Shown here one piece after another: positions 34,293 through 44,721 of a stretch of 64,000 nucleotides of DNA. The DNA comes from Cantharellus purpuraceus (taxonomy: Eukaryota > Basidiomycota > Agaricomycetes > Cantharellales > Hydnaceae), in assembly GCA_025174535.1 (NCBI GenBank), contig JALBUN010000023.1:2666001-2730000 (forward strand). Direction: 5' to 3'. Every line of letters begins with the position of its first letter. Position 1 is the stretch's first letter. A program made the translations under genes and the position numbers. The notes under the pieces were generated by a model, which saw only the letters and a list, made by a program, of their open reading frames with translations, was not told where the DNA came from and searched no databases.

Positions 34293-37200
34293 AGAGCATG
34301 CCCTGCCTGACAAACCGGTTTTCAGTTCTTGAATCATGTACTGTAGGGCTCACAAGCGATATGTTACACGCACACTCCCTTGTCCATCAGACTGAAACCA
34401 AAACAGCCATGCCTGAAAACCCTTCTCAACTTCCAGCTAAACATGATGACCCTCCTCGTCTCTACCTTCGATCTGCAGACATCCGTCGATGTACAAGAAT
34501 TCCCATGAAAATCCACTCGGTAGACACTGGATACCCTCTAGCTGTGGATGCACTCCTCGATAGTGGTGCTACAGGAATGTTCATTGATGCAGAATATGTC
34601 AAAGCAGAGAAACTTCGAACACGCCCTCTACCACGTGCCATACCTGTTTATAACATTGATGGGACCCCAAATGAAGCAGGTTCAATCAAGGAAGAAGTCG
34701 ATCTCATCTGCACATATGGGACCCATACTGAACGTGCCACATTTTCAGTCACAAGCCTGGGAACCTTTGGGATAATTGTTGGGCACACCTGGCTTGTGAA
34801 GCACAACCCAGAGGTAGACTGGTGTACAGGAAAGGTACAGATGACTCGCTGCCCTGATTCATGTGGAGAAGTACCAGAACACAAAGAGCATTCGCTTGGT
34901 ACAACTCCTTCAAATGGCAAGAACTCACACGGGCAACCCCAATACGAGGGAGACCGAACATTTGTTATCTTTGTAGAAGAAGACTTGGAGAATATCTATG
35001 CTGGTTCAACAGTTTCTCAACAGCTCGCACAGAAGGCTGCAGAATCCACTCCAGTCAAAACCTTTGAGGAGATTGTCCCAAAGGCGTACTGGGGATTTAA
35101 GGATGTTTTTGCAAAGGAGTCCTTTGACCAACTTCCACCTCGAAAACTGTGGGACCACGCTATTGAACTCACTCCAGGAGCACAACCCTTCAGCACAAAG
35201 GTCTATCCAATGTCCCCAAATGAGCAGAAGGAGTTGGACGCATTCCTTGAGGAGAACCTACGGAATCATCTTATACGTCCTTCCAAGTCACCCATGGCAT
35301 CCCCTGTCTTTTTTTGTGAAGAAGAAGGACGGTAATCTTCGTTTTGTGCAAGACTACCACAAGCTGAATGATATCACAATCAAGAACGCCTACCCACTAC
35401 CCCTGGTACCAGACATCATGAATAAAATTGCCGCAGCCAATGCCAAGTACTTTACCAAGCTTGACATCCGATGGGGATATAACAATGTGCGTATTAAAGA
35501 GGGCGATGAGTGGAAGGCAGCCTTTCGAACCAATCGTGGTCTATTTGAACCCCTGGTCATGTTCTTTGGTCTCACAAACAGCCCAGCAACCTTTCAGACG
35601 ATGATGAATGGCATTTTCAAGGAGCTCATTGACGATGGCACTATGGTAGTGTTCATGGACGACATCCTCATTTTCACTGAATCCCTAGAACAACACCACA
35701 CGATCGTGCAATCTGTCCTTGAAATTCTTCGGGCCAACCACCTGTACCTCAAACCAGAGAAATGCCTTTTCTCGCAACAGAAGGTAGATTATCTTGGATT
35801 GATTCTCTCACAGGGACAGGTAGCTATGGACCCAGTTAAGGTGGCTGGAGTCAGGGACTGGCCCACACCGCGCAATGTGACAGAAGTCAAATCCTTCCTG
35901 GGTTTCATCAATTTCTATCGTCGCTTCATTGAGGACTTCTCACATATCGCAAAGCCTCTGAATCGGTTAACAAAGGCAGATACACAGTGGTCCTGGATAC
36001 CTGATGGCCCAGAACAAGAAGCCTTTGATAAACTCAAGCAGCTTGTCACGTCAACTCCAATCCTTGTCCTCCCAGATCAAACCAAGCATTTTCGACTAGA
36101 GACAGATGCTTCAGCATATGCAACAGGTGCTGTTCTATCTCAACTCTGTGACGATGAGAAATGGAGGCCGGTAGGTTTTGTATCCAAGAGCCTTTCAGAT
36201 GCAGAGCGCAACTATGCCATCCATGATAAGGAATTGCTCTCAGTCATCCGTGGACTAGAAGAATGGCGCCACATCTTGGAAGGGACCAAATACAAGATTG
36301 AAATCCTTAACGACCATCAAAACCTCACATATTTCCGTACAGCTCAAAATCTCAATCGTCGACAAGCTCGCTGGTCACTATACCTTTCTCGTTTTGACTT
36401 TGAACTGATCCACCGTCCTGGACGACATTCAGCCAAACCTGATGCCCTCTCACGACGTGTAGATCATAAGCGGGGGGAGGAAGATAACCAGAACCAGATT
36501 CTTCTTGGCCCTGAGCTGTTCCACATCGATGCGACATCCACCTATCCAGGGCCAGAAGCTCAAATGATCACAGGAGAAGGAGACATATTCCTGGAACGTG
36601 TGCGGAATTGCACCAACAGAGATGAAAAGGTTGTAAAGGCTCTTAAGGAACTTGGCCCCTCTCGGAATTTACGAGGACAGGAATGGACCGAGGAGAATGG
36701 ACTCGTCCTCTATCGTGGCAAGGTATATGTCCCTCTTGACCCAAAATTGCGCCATGACATTGTAAGGGCACACCACGATACTCACATTACAGGTCACCCT
36801 GGTCGCTGGAGAACAACAGAACTTGTATCCCGCAGCTACTGGTGGCCTGGATTTGGACGATACATTGCCAAATACGTCAAGGGATGTGACCTCTGCAATC
36901 GGACAAAAACTTTCCCTGCTCCTCCTATGGGTAAACTCCTGCCTAATCGTGTCCCAGATCGGAGGTGGCAAGTGATATCTGTTGACCTTATTGTAGAACT
37001 ACCCATCAGCCATGGCTATGATGCACTCCTTGTCGTTGTGGACCGTCTTTCCAAACGAGCACATGTTATCCCTACCACCTCTGACATCAACTCCATAGGA
37101 GTTGCACGACTTTTACGAGACCATGTGTGGAAACACCACGGCCTTCCTGAGGAGATCATCAGTGACCGTGGCACCCAGTTTGTCTCTCAATTTATGCGTG

Positions 37201-38078
37201 AGCTCAATAAGCTTTTGGGGATCAAGGTTGCAGCATCCACAGCATATCATCCACAAACCGATGGTCAGACGGAAAGGGTCAATCAAGAAATTGAACAATA
37301 CTTGAGGCTTTTCGTCAATCAGCGCCAGGATGACTGGATTGAGTGGGTTCCTCTTGCCGAATTCACATACAACAACCGCATCCACTCCTCCACGCAATCA
37401 ACCCCCTTCATGCTTGATACAGGCCAACACCCAAGGCTTGGGTTAGAGCCAATCCGAGAGACACGACTTGAAGCACTGGAAGAATTCACTGAGCGTATGG
37501 AGACAGCCACCACTGAGGCTCACTCCGCCCTGGAAAAGGCAGCAGATGATATGGCACGATTCTATGATGCCCATCGGCAAGCAGCCCCAGTATACAAACT
37601 TGGTGACAAGGTCTGGCTCAATGCACAAAATATCACCACCACCCGTCCAACCAAGAAACTTGATCACAAATGGTTAGGACCGTATGTGATTAATAAAGTG
37701 GTCTCACGAAATGCCTATGGCCTACGACTTCCCCCAATCTTTGGTCGCACTCATCCAGTGTTCTCTGTTGTCTTACTCCGTCCTTATGAAAAGGATCCCA
37801 TCCCTGAACGCCAGTCATCTCCTCCACCACCTCCAGTCATTCGAGATGGAGTACAGGAATACGAAGTTGAGAAGATCCTTGACAGCAGAGTTTTCCGAGG
37901 AAGACTGGAATACCTGGTGCGTTGGAAGGGCTATGGAGCTGCTGACGACCTCTGGATCCCAGCTAAGGATGCCAGTGGGGCTAGAAGGCGCATTGCAGAC
38001 TTCCATCAGGAAAATCCTGAAGCCCCAAAGGCGTATTTCGGCAGCCACCTATGCGGCTCTTCCCTTCAGACGCTTTGA
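34289..38078 (+). CDS. element A Pol: protease, RT, RNase H, integrase, chromodomain (one frameshift)
   Basis: The first frame (34289-35335) has the aspartic protease LLDSGATGMFI (about 34552) and the RT N-terminus. A T7 run at 35309-35315 shifts the frame; the rest of pol is open in the other frame to 38078. It contains FVQDYHKLNDITIKNAYPLP, the RT active site VVFMDDILIF (about 35648), RNase H ETDASAYATGAVL and LNDHQNL, the HHCC zinc region (HDTHITGHPG ... CDLCNRTK), the integrase core (DLIVELPISHGYDAL, SDRGTQFVSQF, TAYHPQTDGQTERVNQEIE) and a chromodomain (YEVEKILDSRVFRGRLEYLV then RWKGYG). All catalytic motifs are present; the single indel may be a mutation, a sequencing error or slippage. 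Confidence 0.92.
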
Positions 38079-38229
38079 GAACTTCACAGAACCTCCCAAA
38101 CAGGTCCTCTTTGATTGGACAGCTGGCAGGAACCCAACACGTGGTATTGGACACATTTCAGAGCCGCAGAATAGGCACAGTGAAGCTTAGCGCTCACCAA
38201 ATTCATCCATGCCAAAATTCCACTAACTG

Positions 38230-38236
38230 TATATAA
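38230..38236 (+). promoter_or_regulatory. internal TATA box upstream of element A ORF3
   Basis: TATATAA lies about 61 bp before the ATG at 38297, in the short gap after pol. It could drive a separate transcript for the accessory ORF. Confidence 0.5.
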
Positions 38237-38296
38237 GCCAGTGAATCCACTTCCCCTTCCTCAGTAAAACCATCATCGTTCACTACCCAACCCACC

Positions 38297-38734
38297 ATGC
38301 CTTACCAGTCTGAATCCACCACTCTACGCTCACTCCGTTCCTACCCCTCAATCACTTGGTCAGTTGACTCAAGGGATACTGCACGTGCTGTAGAGGATTA
38401 TAACCTCCCATCTCCACCTCCACAAGTTCATTTCCCCTTCTGGCATCGTAATCCATCCAGACGCCAGACATACTACATCGGGGACCCTCTATTCATCGGC
38501 AACTATGACATACCATATGCCTTCCAAGGGCTCGCCGGTAAAGTCACCTATGAGGGAGGGGAGATGATACTTGGGGCAGTTTTCAGCACGAACAATCCCA
38601 TATCCCCTGGAGAGTTCACCATCCCACTTTACCCCAAGGCAGAGAAGAGTCACCATCAACACTTGTCATGGGCTCTACTTTGGCAGAGAGTGAGAAGGGA
38701 CCTTGCAGAGTGCTTCAGGGTGTGTCTCTCTTGA
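38297..38734 (+). CDS. element A accessory ORF3 (145 aa), unknown function
   Basis: Located after the chromodomain and 53 bp before the 3' LTR, the position of env in some retroelements. It has no signal peptide or transmembrane segment, so it is not an envelope protein. Motifs: ITWSVDSRD (about 18), PPPQVHFPFWHR (about 38), YYIGDPLFIGN (about 56), IPYAFQG, and a C-terminal WALLWQRVRRDLAECF. These match the family C ORFs at 28714-31080 in order and spacing although most residues differ, which suggests the reading frame is selected. Confidence 0.65.
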   Translation: MPYQSESTTLRSLRSYPSITWSVDSRDTARAVEDYNLPSPPPQVHFPFWHRNPSRRQTYYIGDPLFIGNYDIPYAFQGLAGKVTYEGGEMILGAVFSTNNPISPGEFTIPLYPKAEKSHHQHLSWALLWQRVRRDLAECFRVCLS

Positions 38735-38787
38735 GATGGATGGGACGATAGTGCATATCGAGACGACATGCATTAAGAGGGAGGTGA

Positions 38788-39149
38788 TGTCAGGGTTCAA
38801 ATAAGTCATATTCTATTTTTAGTATTTTCTCTTGACACCCCTATCAGCGCAGCCTGTCAGGGTGCGTCTCCCCTATTTCATTGCCCCTATCACTTCCCCT
38901 ATCTTTCCTCCCCTATCTTGGTTCTCCTATCCGTCTCCATCATTTAGTATAAAGACTTGCCTTGGTGCAGTGTGATCCCCTCAGCTTGATCTCTGAGGAT
39001 ATCCGCTGTACCAGGTAAGTCCCATGTATTTATCAGAAACAGCTGTATAGACTGAGGATATCCGCTGTACCAGCTGGCATTATTTCTTATCGGCTCTCAC
39101 TTATTGAGTATCTTGTTGTTGTGGCCTCGTCATCAGCGTCGCCCTCACA
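38788..39149 (+). repeat. element A 3' LTR
   Basis: 362 bp, identical by eye to the 5' LTR. A purine-rich AAGAGGGAGGTGA just before it is a good polypurine tract. Confidence 0.95.
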
Positions 39150-39154
39150 GTGTG

Positions 39155-40265
39155 AAGTAGTCTAGCAACTGCTTCACACGAGTTCAAGATTCTAATGCTC
39201 TGCAAAGGCAGTACACACTAGTAACTTAAACAAAGAGCACTAATGGCAGGACTATCGACAGACAATCTCACCCTGTAGATTCGTAGTCATGCGAGGTAGA
39301 TACTACACTCACACCCAAAGCAGGACAATCACTACTTCGAGTGCAATCGAATACAGTTACACAACTGTAAGCGACCCTTGAAATGGACAATCAACAGTTA
39401 CTGAGATATAGAGGATGACACTGTATGTCACTCTAGTCACACTGATGTGCAAATGATGGGGTAGAAAATGGTTATTTATTTCAGAGGCAGAATGGGCTCC
39501 TTTTATATTGTATTTACAGGAGCTGACTAATACTACTGGAAACGTCTACCTATTAATAGATGGAAACTACTGGAAGCTAGTGGAATATGTGAGAAGGGGG
39601 TGGAAGTTTCCTAGCCAATGAGCTGCTTGGATTTGCTCTGACTCATGGCATGAGTCATGGATGGAGTCATAGTGTGACTCAGAGCAGGAGTCATAGTATG
39701 AGTAATCACAGGAGTCATAGTATGAGTAATCACAGGAGTCATAGTATGAGTAATCACAGGAGTCATAGTATGAGTAATCACAGGAGTCATTGCATGAGTC
39801 ACCATTACTCAAATAACTTGGTCAATACTTCGTTTCCCGGGCTGATCAGCACAGCTATGGGTAGGCACAGCTTCTATTGAACTCTCCACTGAAAATGGAG
39901 TCAGGGGGTGCAGTGGTTGCGAAGATATTGAGCATTTACTGGCAGTGGTGACCAGATTGAGTCGGAGATTGAAATGAGTCAGTTGTCCGGGTGACTCCGG
40001 CTGACTTTGGGGCTGCTGACATCTGCAAAGGTTTGTGGGTCCATGTGGGTCCCAAAACTTCGCCCAGCAGAACAATAAGTTTGTAGACTCATTTCTGCAT
40101 GGAAAATTCCCAAAAAAAATATGAAAAAATAGAGAATATTTGAATGGCCCTGAATCAAGAGAAAGCAGCAGATATATGCTGATATTTTAAGGCCATGAAG
40201 CGAAATTGTATAGTTTCGGGACTTTAAACAAGATCTTTTAAGGGAAAACCAGTTCCCATACAGGG
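39155..40265. other. retroelement-derived non-coding stretch, 3' side of element B
   Basis: Continues the host sequence into which element A inserted. A minus-strand TATA-like ACAATATAAAAGG (near 39515) suggests an LTR promoter of a minus-strand element, perhaps the 3' LTR of element B, but I cannot pair it with a second copy. A 24-bp minisatellite sits inside. Confidence 0.35.
39688..39790. repeat. 24-bp minisatellite, four-plus copies
   Basis: The unit GGAGTCATAGTATGAGTAAT + CACA repeats four times with degenerate copies on either side. It keeps frames open on both strands, so the ORFs across it are not meaningful. Confidence 0.9.
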
Positions 40266-40697
40266 GTGGAGGGAGAATCAGAAGGTCGTCCGACCAAAAA
40301 GTGGTGGATGGAGATGGGTGCTGTGGCAGCCAGGGGTAGTGGTGTTGGGTTGGAAGGGGCAACAACCGGTGCAGGTATGGGGTGTGTCTCTGCACCCAAT
40401 AGTACCATGGGCCAGCTTATCTGGCTGGTTAACCTGCAGTTGGAGCACCTCCGGCGGATGGAGGGGTTGTTAGTGGACTTGGTGAAGACAATGAAATGGA
40501 AGCAGGTTCTGGAGGGTTGGCGGACAGCTGAGTTACATCGGCTGTGGAAGTTCATGGCCCCTTTGGATGAGGATTTGGACATGGGGGATGAGAAAGATTG
40601 GGTGTCGGATGTAGAGAGTGATGATGAGTTGGAGATGGAGCCTGAGGTAGACAAGGAGAAAGGAAACACAATGTATAGCATAAAGAAATGGAAATGA
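40266..40697 (+). CDS. small ORF antisense to element B, hypothetical
   Basis: A 143-residue frame on the plus strand just beyond the minus-strand chromodomain of element B. It has a Gly/Ala-rich lead, a Leu/Trp-containing helical part (WLVNLQLEHLRRMEGLLVDL, WRTAELHRLWKFM) and a very acidic tail (DEDLDMGDEKDWVSDVESDD). The helical-then-acidic plan looks protein-like, but the reverse strand is also open, so this may be chance. Confidence 0.3.
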   Translation: MEGESEGRPTKKWWMEMGAVAARGSGVGLEGATTGAGMGCVSAPNSTMGQLIWLVNLQLEHLRRMEGLLVDLVKTMKWKQVLEGWRTAELHRLWKFMAPLDEDLDMGDEKDWVSDVESDDELEMEPEVDKEKGNTMYSIKKWK

Positions 40698-40838
40698 TTT
40701 TGATTATAATCTGTCAGAGTGGAGAAAATGAGGCAGAGTGATATTCCTTCGGAGTTTTTTGGGCAGACTTGTAATTTCCCTTGTGACTTGTAATAAAATG
40801 ATGATGCGAAATAATAGAATTAGCATTAGTAATGGAAC

Positions 40839-41187
40839 TTAAAGATTCATAAGAGGGCCAGGTTTGTCGGGATAAGCGGAGTGAAAGTCAGAGATGGATT
40901 TGGATGCATGATTGAGTTCAGATGTGAAGATCCATGAGGACTCTTCGTTGGTGCCTTTGTATCCAGTCCATTTGACTAAGTACTGGAGCTTGCACTTGTA
41001 TCGACGGTCGATCTTCAAGTCCAGGATCTCAGATATCTCATATTCATTATCTCCTTCAATGATGATAGGGGGAGGTGGAGGTTGCGTGTGACCGGAGATC
41101 TCGTTCGTAGTAGCATATTCGAGCATTGATATATGGAAGACCAGATGAACTGCTCAGAAGTGGTCAGGGAGGTGGAGGGAGAAGGAC
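40839..41187 (-). pseudogene. element B chromodomain remnant
   Basis: Contains EISGHTQPPPPPIIIEGDNE, YEISEILDLKIDRRYKCKLQ and YLVKWTGYKG, a standard chromodomain that targets integration to marked chromatin. It is separated from the integrase by the solo LTR. Confidence 0.85.
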
Positions 41188-41549
41188 TGTCAGGGTTCAA
41201 ATAAGTCATATTCTATTTTTAGTATTTTCTCTTGACACCCCTATCAGCGCAGCCTGTCAGGGTGCGTCTCCCCTATTTCATTGCCCCTATCACTTCCCCT
41301 ATCCTTCCTCCCCTATCTTGGTTCTCCTATCCGTCTCCATCATTTAGTATAAAGACTTGCCTTGGTGCAGTGTGATCCCCTCAGCTTGATCTCTGAGGAT
41401 ATCCGCTGTACCAGGTAAGTCCCATGTATTTATCAGAAACAGCTGTATAGACTGAGGATATCCGCTGTACCAGCTGGCATTATTTCTTATCGGCTCTCAC
41501 CTACTGAGTATCTTGTTGTTGTGGCCTCGTCATCAGCGTCGCCCTCACA
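41188..41549 (+). repeat. solo LTR of element A family inserted in element B
   Basis: 362 bp matching the element A LTRs with about three substitutions (for example CTATCCTTCC and CACCTACTGAG). It is flanked by AGGAC on both sides (41183-41187, 41550-41554), the target-site duplication. It marks an older insertion that lost its body by LTR-LTR recombination. Confidence 0.93.
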
Positions 41550-41742
41550 AGGACCTGTTGCCTGCGCAAGCAATGACCTCATAAGGACCTAAGTATTTCT
41601 CGGAGAGTTTCTTCGATGAATGGGTGGTCTGGAAATGTTTGGCCTTAACGAATACTTTGTCTCCAAGTTGCAGGTCTGGAGCCGGAATGCAGTGTCGGTC
41701 TGCAGAGACTTGATATTGTTTCTGGGCATTGGAGATGGTTTC

Positions 41743-42678
41743 TCAGAGATGTTGGTGTAGTTGATTGAGGTCGGTTACAAATTGGTGGGCTTTGGTGGAG
41801 GCGAGTTCCTTCTCAGGGTGGATGGAGATGTTCGGATGATAGCCTTTATTAGCAAAGAACAGAGAGATGCTGGTAGTCATGTTTGGAGCATTGTTGTAGA
41901 CAAATTCTGCGATCGGAAGTAGGTCAGCCCAGCTGTCTTGTTGATAGTTACTATAGACTTGGAGATATTGTTCCAGGGACTGATTCATTCGTTCTGTTTG
42001 TCTGTCTCCTTCAGGATGGTATCTGGAGGTGAAATGAAGTTTCATGTCAAGAGCCTTTCCTAATGTGCAGAAGAAGGAGGACACAAACTCTGAGCCCCGA
42101 TCGGACGTGACATGCAATGGGACTCTGTGTTTAGAGAATACATAGAGAACGAACAATTTAGCTAGTGAGGCAGAGGTGATGGTGTCATGTGTTGGAATGA
42201 ATAGTGACTGTTTAGTGAACCTGTCGACAATCACGAGTATGGTGTCGTATCCGAGCGATGGGGGGAGCTTCTCTATGAAATCCATGGAGATGGAGTTCCA
42301 TGGTTGCTCTGGGACTGGAAGTTGCTTAAGCGTTCTGTAGGGTTTGTGCCTTTGTGATTTTGAGTGCATACACGTGGTGCAGGAGTCACAGTAGTGTTGA
42401 ATGTATTCTCGCATTTTTGGCCATACGTAGTCTTGTCGGATTAATCCTTGTGTGCGGTTTTGCCTGAAATGGCCAGAGATCAGGTGATCATGATAATACT
42501 GCAAAACTCGGAGTCGGAGACCGTTGGCATCGGGGACGTATATCCGGTTGTTGTGTCGGAGGTGTCCTTCGGGGTCAAGTGACCATTTTGGATCAGAAGG
42601 GTTGTCCAAGTGTTTAACTGCAATAGGATCAGATCGGAGTGATGAGCGAATGTCAGAGCAGCATTGGTCAATGTCCAT
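41743..42678 (-). pseudogene. element B integrase
   Basis: A 311-residue open part with the zinc-finger region (HDHLISGHFRQNRT ... CDSCTTCMHSK), the catalytic core (WNSISMDFIEKLPPSLGYDT, SDRGSEFVSSFF, SRYHPEGDRQTERMNQSLEQ) and FVYNNA. A TGA at 41743-41745 sits where the family normally has Arg; coding-like sequence continues beyond it (about 41742-41550) until the solo LTR. Confidence 0.88.
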
Positions 42679-42690
42679 AATGGTAACAGC

Positions 42691-43035
42691 TCAGAGGGTG
42701 GGAGTCATGAGGGTGGATGCTTGTAGGGACAATGCCAGCTGCTTGTTAGTAAACACAGGATGAAAGTTGTGTGGGTTTACAGTGGCATAGTCACTACTCC
42801 CCTCTTTAGGGTAGACGTCCCAGCATCTAGTTAACGCGTCGGGCTTTGCTCCAAGTTGACCTGGATGGAAACGGATAATGAGATTGAACTGAGATAGGTA
42901 TTTGGACCATCGCACTTGTCTCCATGTGAGTAGTTTCATTGTGGAGAAGTATTCCAAGTTCTTGTGGTCTGTAATGACGTCCACCAGATCAGAGGGGCCT
43001 TCGAGGTAGTGTCTCCATATCCGGAAGGCTTCATA
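42691..43035 (-). pseudogene. element B RNase H, second half
   Basis: Resumes after the MITE as YEAFRIWRHYLEG, then DVITDHKNLEYFSTMKLLTW, RQVRWSKYLSQF and RFHPGQLGAKPDALTR, the connection to integrase. Confidence 0.85.
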
Positions 43036-43536
43036 GACGCTTGTTCAGAAGGATGCTGTTATACAATATTCTGATGTATACAAGATGTACATCAGAATTT
43101 TAATAATGATCATAAAAATACGGAGTTACAATCTGGATATCTTAAATTTTTATAAATATAAATATATATTTCATATTTTAATAAACTTTAAAAGATAAGA
43201 TGTTTGTTATGGATGAACATAATTGTTTATATGAATATAACAGTAATGTATATATTAATATTATTGGTATAATAGAGAATATTTAGATATACAAATGCCA
43301 GGTGAGGATTCAAGGTACATTAGATTATTTTACCAGTATAGTACAAGAATGAATGAATGAAAGAAATTAAGTGTAGTGGGAGTAGAATATTCCCTTGAAG
43401 CAGTTGCCACTGGTAAATTAAAAAAAAGAATTATTTTTGAGAATCATGTCAAAATATGTTTTAATATAAGTATATTATATAAAATTTGAGGAAATGGGTT
43501 GTATATACATATTTGATGTATTTCTGAACAAGCGTC
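43036..43536. mobile_element. 501-bp AT-rich MITE in element B
   Basis: Has perfect 15-bp inverted ends (GACGCTTGTTCAGAA and its complement) and is flanked by ATA on both sides (43033-43035, 43537-43539), a 3-bp duplication. Removing insert and one copy restores the RNase H reading LLAIYEAFRIW. The interior is very AT-rich with no ORF. A 3-bp duplication recalls the PIF/Harbinger superfamily, though the usual target there is TWA. Confidence 0.88.
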
Positions 43537-43539
43537 ATA

Positions 43540-44721
43540 TATGGCAAGGAGCTCTTTGTCATGGACATCATAGTTCAGTTTGGGGGGCATAAATGTATGC
43601 GAGTGAAAGGTGATCGGATGGACTTGTCCATCATCTCTCCGGATGATGGACAGGATCGTGGCAAGTGCATAGTTGGAGGCATCGGTCTCTAATAGGATAG
43701 GAACATCTGGAACCCAATGAGTCAGTATCGGAGTGGAAGTAAAGGCCTTTTTCAAGGTCTCAAAACTCTGTCTACATTCATCAGTGAAATTCCATTGGGT
43801 ACCCTTCCTAGTAAGTCGGGTGAGCAGAACGTTGATATCAGAGTAGCCATAAATGAAGCGGTGGTAGAAGTTGGTGGACCCCAGGAAGGACTGTATGTCT
43901 TTGACTTTCCATGGTTCCGGCCATTCCTGTATGGCTTTGATTTTGTCATTGGACATTGTCAGTCCTGCTGGGGAGAGGATATAGCCTAGATACTCAACCG
44001 AGTCGGAGTGGAATTTGCATTTGTCAGCGTGGGCAAAAAGGCCATGTTTTTGGAGACATCGGAGTACCTCTCAGACATGTGTCTGATGTTCTTCTTCGTT
44101 GTCTGAATATACCAAAATGTCGTCTAAGTAAATGAGGACAGTCACATCGAGAAGGTTGGTGAAGGTATCATTCATGAACCTCTGGAATGTGGCTGGAGCA
44201 TTGGTTAGTCTGAAGGGCATGATGCACCATTCAAAAGATCCATATTGAGTGTGGAAAGTCGTTTTCCACTCATCGCCTTCTCGTATGCAGACTAGATGGT
44301 AGGCATGTCGGAGATCTATTTTGGAATAGATCTTAGCTTTTCGAGGACTCTCGAGTAGGTCCGCGGTGCAGGGTATTGGGTATCAGTCTTTCTTTGTAAT
44401 CTTGTTAAGTCCATGGAAGTCGACGCATAGACAGAGTGATCCGTCCTTTTTGCGGACAAATAAGACCAGAGCTCCATGGGGAGATAGGGATGGGCAGATG
44501 AAGCCTGTAGCCAAGTTCTCGTCTATGAATGTTCAGAGAGCTAGTAGCTCTTTTTGGGATAGCGAGTAGATAGGGCCAAGTGGAGGGGTGGAGTTGTTAT
44601 CCAACTCAATCTTGAGATCATATGGTCGGTGTTCTGCTAGGGAGTCAGCTTTAGACTTGCTGAACACGTCAGCAAACTCATGATACTCCTTAGGAACCAT
44701 AGATAGGTCCAGTGGAGTTGA
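43540..44721 (-). pseudogene. element B reverse transcriptase and first half of RNase H
   Basis: RT motifs [55 protein letters not shown], the active site [13 protein letters not shown] (about 44115-44150) and LGYILSPAGL. RNase H begins LLETDASNYALATIL. TGA codons at 44071, 44383 and 44533 stand at positions normally occupied by Arg. Confidence 0.88.

Larger units (their letters stand above)
32720..39149 (+). mobile_element. element A: intact Gypsy-type chromoviral LTR retrotransposon (6430 bp)
   Basis: Two 362-bp LTRs (32720-33081 and 38788-39149) start TGTCAGGG and end CCCTCACA. They are identical by eye, so insertion is recent. The element is flanked on both sides by GTGTG, a 5-bp target-site duplication (32715-32719 and 39150-39154). 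Order is gag, protease, RT, RNase H, integrase, chromodomain, then an extra small ORF. The order RT-RH-INT and the C-terminal chromodomain place it in Ty3/Gypsy chromoviruses. Pol carries one frame disruption in a T7 run (35309-35315). Confidence 0.95.

Noticed and set aside
38297..38734. Retroviral envelope gene in element A
   Set aside because: The position is right, but the protein is only 145 residues with no signal peptide or transmembrane helix.
39567..39880. Repetitive ORFs over the 24-bp minisatellite
   Set aside because: The 24-bp period is a multiple of three, so open frames are expected on both strands; no flanking coding signal.
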